Source: Jiangella aurantiaca (GTDB lineage Bacteria; Actinomycetota; Actinomycetes; Jiangellales; Jiangellaceae). Taken from it: 64,000 nucleotides of DNA. Numbering within the stretch: the first letter of the stretch is position 1; each line of letters opens with the position of its first letter. Of this stretch, positions 60,212 through 64,000 are shown piece by piece. The translations under genes were made by a program, and so were the position numbers. The DNA is taken from NCBI RefSeq assembly GCF_004349105.1, contig NZ_SMLB01000001.1, positions 1-64,000 of the forward strand. Direction: 5' to 3'. The notes beneath the pieces are model-generated. The model saw only the letters and a program-made list of their open reading frames with translations. It did no database searches and was not told the DNA's origin.

Positions 60212-60951
60212 GCCTGCTCCTTGCTGTTGTCGATCTTCTGGGCAACTTCGAAGAGGGCGGTTCGGAGGGCCGGGACCACGTCGTCGCCGAACGCACCGGA
60301 GACACCGACCGCGGCGTAGGGCTGGTCGCCGACGGCCACGGCGATGGTCCGCCGGCCGGGTTCGGTGTCCACGAGTGCGTAGCCCTGCTCACGGGTGCGC
60401 TTCAAGAGCGCGAGCAGGCCGTGGTCGCCGTCGAGTTCGGGTGGCTCGGAGCTCAGCAGGAAATGCGACGGCTCCGTGGGCGCGTAGAGCTCCCGGACGT
60501 GCTCCTCGGTCTCGTGGGCGAGCAGCGCGATGCCGATACCCGACGCCGTCGCCGGGAACGGGAGGCCCTGGAGCATGTGGGCGGCCGGTTCGTCCGGACC
60601 GACGTGGTACAGGTAGCTGACCTGATCGCGCCACAGCACGCCGAGGGCCACGCTGTGGCCGAAGTCGTGGAGTCCGCGCAGGTGTCGCAGGGAAAGGTCG
60701 ATCAGCCCGGAACCGTGCAGGCTCTGGGCCGCGAGGACGTGGATGCCCGGGCCCGGACGGTACTTGCGGTGCTCGTCCTGCTCGGCGAGTCCCATCGAGG
60801 CCAGCGTGCGAAGCAGCCGGTTCACCCGGGTCGGTTCGAGCCCGAGACGCCGTGCCAGCTCACGTGTGCCCACCGGGCGTTCGCTGGTGGCCAGGGCCTG
60901 GAGACAGGCGAGCCCGTCCATCAGGGACCTGTTGGGCTGTGCGGGAAGCAT
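60208..60951 (-). CDS. IclR-family transcriptional regulator
   Basis: A 247-residue regulator. The winged helix is at residues 8-70 (LMDGLACLQALATSERPVGTRELARRLGLEPTRVNRLLRTLASMGL) and the effector domain follows (LRGLHDFGHSVALGVLWRDQVSYLYHV ... TASGIGIALLAHE). It is the first gene of the minus-strand operon. Its ATG lies inside the first of three operator-like repeats, so it probably represses itself and both arms of the locus until a sugar ligand binds. Confidence 0.9.
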   Translation of the reverse strand: MLPAQPNRSLMDGLACLQALATSERPVGTRELARRLGLEPTRVNRLLRTLASMGLAEQDEHRKYRPGPGIHVLAAQSLHGSGLIDLSLRHLRGLHDFGHSVALGVLWRDQVSYLYHVGPDEPAAHMLQGLPFPATASGIGIALLAHETEEHVRELYAPTEPSHFLLSSEPPELDGDHGLLALLKRTREQGYALVDTEPGRRTIAVAVGDQPYAAVGVSGAFGDDVVPALRTALFEVAQKIDNSKEQA

Positions 60952-61017
60952 GTTGCTTTTATAGCATTCTTTCGCCTATGTTGCTTTATCAGCATCGGAA
61001 TGTTGCTCTATGAGCAC
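60950..61017. promoter_or_regulatory. Three copies of an 18-bp operator-like repeat
   Basis: ATGTTGCTTTTATAGCAT (60950-60967), ATGTTGCTTTATCAGCAT (60978-60995) and ATGTTGCTCTATGAGCAC (61000-61017) are near-identical, each an imperfect inverted repeat. They lie in the 121-bp gap between the IclR and DUF624 genes, and the first overlaps the IclR start codon. AT-rich sites of this size are typical for IclR dimers; binding is inferred. Confidence 0.75.
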
Positions 61018-61072
61018 CGCATCGTAGCCGTGACGAAGGTCATGCACCAGGCCCAACGAAGGGAGTTCCGCC

Positions 61073-61702
61073 ATGGCGGCACGGACCCACTCGCACTGGC
61101 TGGACGGTCGCGTGTATGCCCAGGTCAAGCGGTTCTGCGACGTGATCGCACTAGGCGCGCTGTGGACGGTGGTGTCGCTTCCCCTGGTCACGCTCCTCCC
61201 GGCGAGCGCCGCGGTGTTCGGTGTGGCCCGGCAGTGGTCGCTCGGGCGAGCGCCGTCGATCTGGTCGGCGTTCTGGCGCTACTTCCGCGAGAATGGGCGC
61301 GCCGCCGTCGCGCTCGAGGCGGTATGGGTCGTGGCGGCCGCCGGGTTCGTGGCCGACCTGCGGCTGGCCGCTGCGCTCCCTCCGTCGGCGTCGGTCGTCC
61401 TGCGGGTGGCTGTCGCGTTGACGATGGTGGTGGCGGCTGCGGCGACCGTGTATGCGCTGTCGCTCATGGTCACGTACGACATGCCGCTTCGCCGGCTGGC
61501 CCGCACGTCGATGATCTTCGTGATCGGCCGGCCCGCGACGACGGCGAGGTGCCTGCTGCTGCTCGGTGCCGTCGCGGCGGTCGGCTCCGTGTTCCCGCTC
61601 GCGCCGATCCTGGCCGCCGGGCTCCTGGCCGCCGTCCTGTATCGCTGGTGCGCCCGAGTGTTCGAGCAGGTCGCGAACCAAAGCGTGGCGGCTGCGGCAT
61701 GA
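61073..61702 (+). CDS. DUF624 (YesL-like) membrane protein
   Basis: A 209-residue protein with five to six membrane helices, opening RVYAQVKRFCDVIALGALWTVVSLPLVTLLPASAAVFGV, the DUF624/YesL signature. Such proteins accompany LplB/LplC-type oligosaccharide transporters (for example rhamnogalacturonan use in Bacillus) and are of unknown function. GAAGGGAG precedes ATG 61073. The end overlaps the permease gene (ATGA). Confidence 0.85.
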   Translation: MAARTHSHWLDGRVYAQVKRFCDVIALGALWTVVSLPLVTLLPASAAVFGVARQWSLGRAPSIWSAFWRYFRENGRAAVALEAVWVVAAAGFVADLRLAAALPPSASVVLRVAVALTMVVAAAATVYALSLMVTYDMPLRRLARTSMIFVIGRPATTARCLLLLGAVAAVGSVFPLAPILAAGLLAAVLYRWCARVFEQVANQSVAAAA

Positions 61703-62697
61703 GTGCCGCGCCCGCCCCGTCGCCGCCGAGGGCCGTGACCGCGTCGGCGCCGGCGACCCATGACGCTGCCGGGCCGCCCTCGCGGTGGGTGCGGCTGCGG
61801 CGCTCGCGCTGGTGGCGGCACCGCGCTGCCTATCTGATGCTCCTGCCGGGCCTCGTGTGGTTCGCGATCTACAAGTACGCGCCGATGTACGGCGTCGTGA
61901 TCGCGTTCAAGGACTACAACCTGGGCCTCGGCATCGTCGGAAGTCCATGGGCAGACCCCTGGTACAAGTACTTCGAGCAGTTCTTCAGCTCGCCGTACTT
62001 CGTCCCGCTGCTGCGGAACACGTTCCTGATCTCGATCTACAAGATCATCTGGGGCACGATCCCGCCGTTGCTGCTCGCCCTCCTGCTGAACGAGTGCCGG
62101 CGCACGTGGTTGCGGCGGTGGGTGCAGACGCTCAGCTACATGCCGCACTTCCTGTCGTGGGTGATCGTGTTCGGCATCACCGTGGCGTTCCTGTCGCAGA
62201 GCACCGGCCTGGTGAATCGGACGCTGGAGTCACTCGGCGGGGACCCCATCGGGTTCCTGACGTCGAACGACTGGTTCCGGAGCGTTCTCGTCGGCGCTGA
62301 CGCCTGGAAGGACCTCGGCTGGGGCGCGATCATCTACCTCGCCGCGATGATCGGCATCGACCCGCAGCGGTACGAGGCGGCGCGGGTCGACGGCGCGAGC
62401 AGGCTCCAGCAGATCTGGCACGTCACGCTGCCGGGGATCCGCACCGTCGTCATCCTGCTGTTCGTTCTCCGACTCGGCCACATCCTCGAGGCCGGGTTCG
62501 AACAGGTCTACATCTTCTACAACGTCCAGGTGTACCCGGTGGCCGACATCATCGACACCTGGGTGTTCCGCACCGGCCTGGAGAGCCTGAACTTCTCCCT
62601 CGCCGCGGCGGTCGGACTGTTCAAAGCCATGATCGGATTGGTGCTGATCGTCGTCGCCAACCGGCTGGCCAAGCGATGGGACGGCCAGCTGTGGTGA
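61699..62697 (+). CDS. Oligosaccharide ABC permease (LplB/YtcP-partner type)
   Basis: A 332-residue permease with six helices after a 40-residue cytoplasmic tail. The start of the membrane part, YLMLLPGLVWFAIYKYAPMYGVVIAFKDYN, is typical of LplB-like proteins for complex polysaccharide fragments. The EAA loop is DPQRYEAARVDGASRLQQIWHVTLPGI. It overlaps genes on both sides (ATGA and GTGA). Confidence 0.9.
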   Translation: MSAAPAPSPPRAVTASAPATHDAAGPPSRWVRLRRSRWWRHRAAYLMLLPGLVWFAIYKYAPMYGVVIAFKDYNLGLGIVGSPWADPWYKYFEQFFSSPYFVPLLRNTFLISIYKIIWGTIPPLLLALLLNECRRTWLRRWVQTLSYMPHFLSWVIVFGITVAFLSQSTGLVNRTLESLGGDPIGFLTSNDWFRSVLVGADAWKDLGWGAIIYLAAMIGIDPQRYEAARVDGASRLQQIWHVTLPGIRTVVILLFVLRLGHILEAGFEQVYIFYNVQVYPVADIIDTWVFRTGLESLNFSLAAAVGLFKAMIGLVLIVVANRLAKRWDGQLW

Positions 62698-63548
62698 CCG
62701 GACGCGAGGACCGCATCGTCAACACGATCGTGAACACGCTGCTGGTGCTGGTGGCCGTGATGGCGGTGTTCCCCCTGCTGTTCGTCGTGTCGGCGTCGCT
62801 CACTCCCTACAGCGAGGTGCTGCGCAACGGCGGTTATGTCGTCATTCCGAGCGAGTTCACCCTCGACGCCTACCGGCAGCTGCTCGACCGCCCGGAGATC
62901 CCACGCGCGTTCGGTGTCACGGTGTTCATCACGGTCGTCGGAACGGCGGTCAACATGGTCCTCACCACGCTGTTGGCCTATCCGCTGTCCCGCAAGGACC
63001 TGCCTGGCCGGTCGGTGGTGCTGTTCGCGCTGCTGTTCACCATGATGTTCGGGGCCGGCCTGATCCCGACGTATCTGATCGTGAAGTCGACCGGGCTGCT
63101 CGACACGATCTGGGCGATGATCATCCCCAACGCGATCTGGGTGTTCAACGTCCTGATCATGAAGACGTTCTTCGAGAACCTGCCGATCGAGCTGATCGAG
63201 TCGGCCCGCATCGACGGTGCGGGGGAGTTCCGGATCCTGCTCCGCATCGTGTTGCCGCTCTCGGTTCCGGTCATGCTCACGCTCGGCCTGTTCTACGCGG
63301 TGGGGCATTGGAACGAGTTCTTCAACGCGATCATCTACATCCGCGACCAGGACCTGATGCCGTTGCAGGTCGTCGTGCGCAACCTGCTCGCGCAGTCACA
63401 GTCGATGGAGAACGTCGAGGCGGCCGTGCCCACGGTCACGGTTCAGATGGCCGCCGTCGTGGTGGCGGCCATTCCCATGATCGCCATCTATCCGTTCATT
63501 CAAAGGCACTTCCAGAAGGGTGTCCTCCTCGGCTCGGTCAAGGGCTGA
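62694..63548 (+). CDS. Oligosaccharide ABC permease (LplC type)
   Basis: A 284-residue permease. It begins RIVNTIVNTLLVLVAVMAVFPLLFVVSASLTPYSEVL, contains MMFGAGLIPTYLIVKSTGLLDTIWAMIIP, the EAA loop LIESARIDGAGEFRILLRIVLPLSVP, and ends in HFQKGVLLGSVKG, all typical of LplC/YtcP-like subunits. GTG 62694 overlaps the preceding stop. No ATPase gene is seen beside it. Confidence 0.9.
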   Translation: MTGREDRIVNTIVNTLLVLVAVMAVFPLLFVVSASLTPYSEVLRNGGYVVIPSEFTLDAYRQLLDRPEIPRAFGVTVFITVVGTAVNMVLTTLLAYPLSRKDLPGRSVVLFALLFTMMFGAGLIPTYLIVKSTGLLDTIWAMIIPNAIWVFNVLIMKTFFENLPIELIESARIDGAGEFRILLRIVLPLSVPVMLTLGLFYAVGHWNEFFNAIIYIRDQDLMPLQVVVRNLLAQSQSMENVEAAVPTVTVQMAAVVVAAIPMIAIYPFIQRHFQKGVLLGSVKG

Positions 63549-63584
63549 GGAGCACGCCGCGGACGAGTCCCAATGGAGGTTGAC

Positions 63585-64000
63585 ATGTCCACCATCACGA
63601 AGGCCACGGCGGCCGCGCTCGGCGCCGGCGCTCTGGTGCTCACCGCATGCGGCGGGTCGTCCGACGACGCGGGCGGCGACGGACCCATCGGGATCTCCGT
63701 CCACATGATCGGGTATGGGACCGCGCCGCCGGACGACGACATCATCAAGACCGAGCTCGACAAGGCTCTGGACATCGACATCGAGCTGACTGTGGCCGCC
63801 GACGAGGAGGAGTACTACAACCAGCTCGCCACGTCGCTGGCCGGGGGCGATGCTCCCGATCTGTTCGTCGTCAACCGGGCTCATCTGTCGCAGTACGTCA
63901 GCCAGGGCCTGGTCCTCGACCTCAGCGACCGACTCGACGACCTGGCGGACTACAAGAACCTCTTGGGCGACGACGACAAGCTCAGGGCCGGAACCATCGA
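63585..64000 (+). CDS. Extracellular solute-binding lipoprotein (5' part only)
   Basis: An ATG at 63585 with TGGAGG upstream opens a frame that runs off the window after 138 codons. The signal ends in LVLTACGGSS (lipobox Cys about residue 23); the mature part begins GPIGISVHMIGYGTAPPDDD, then LDIDIELTVAADEEEYYNQLATSLAGGDAPDLFVVN, as in LplA/YtcQ-type binding proteins. It is the binding partner of the two permeases and completes the uptake arm of the sulfatase locus. Confidence 0.9.
   Translation, partial: MSTITKATAAALGAGALVLTACGGSSDDAGGDGPIGISVHMIGYGTAPPDDDIIKTELDKALDIDIELTVAADEEEYYNQLATSLAGGDAPDLFVVNRAHLSQYVSQGLVLDLSDRLDDLADYKNLLGDDDKLRAGTI

Overview
The window is GC-rich chromosomal DNA of an actinomycete. 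Supporting signs are very strong G/C third-position bias, frequent GTG starts, ATGA/GTGA gene overlaps, and a conserved actinobacterial block running accA3 ... maf ... accE-pccB ... birA - PH-domain protein - cyclase ... GtrA - purK-purE. A relative of Jiangella/Propionibacteriales or Streptomyces would fit, but the genus is an inference. No rRNA, tRNA, CRISPR array or intact insertion sequence was seen.

Region 1 (1-26176) is mainly core metabolism. It starts with the open end of a membrane protein gene, a winged-helix protein and an F420/FMN oxidoreductase. A biotin-carboxylase neighbourhood follows: a biotinylated alpha subunit, two carboxyltransferase beta subunits, the small epsilon subunit and the biotin ligase. 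PEP carboxylase lies just before birA. Interspersed are an ECF sigma factor with a probable membrane anti-sigma partner, a MerR-controlled acyl-CoA dehydrogenase, an enoyl-CoA hydratase and HMG-CoA lyase (branched-chain amino acid catabolism). There is also a DAACS symporter preceded by an unlisted 25-codon leader peptide of the cysteine-attenuator type. The block ends with a class III cyclase, two nucleotide-metabolism genes and purK-purE.

Region 2 (26177-34850) carries a DUF559-type nuclease-like gene bracketed by palindromic repeats, a RIO-type kinase, a 1475-residue secreted subtilase and its divergent TrmB-type regulator.

Region 3 (35027-40548) is the most unusual part. It is a tightly overlapping four-gene operon: a kleisin-like protein, two small winged-helix proteins and a 1020-residue SMC/MukB-like ATPase. 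It resembles MksBEF/Wadjet condensins but has no JetD/MksG nuclease beside it and a non-canonical ABC signature.

Region 4 (40639-54983) includes a chitobiose/GlcNAc-type ABC transporter with a GH3 hexosaminidase and a ROK regulator (das-like layout), a UbiA prenyltransferase, and a second DUF559-type gene, again bracketed by palindromes but of a different family. It also has garR-hyi glyoxylate genes and a MarR/MFS divergent pair.

Region 5 (55074-64000) is a divergent catabolic locus. On the minus strand, IclR regulator, propeller-like protein, sulfatase and FAD oxidoreductase are read in that order. On the plus strand lie a DUF624 protein, two LplB/LplC-type permeases and a lipoprotein cut by the window edge. 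Three copies of an 18-bp operator-like repeat sit between the arms, suggesting uptake and breakdown of a sulfated sugar under IclR control.
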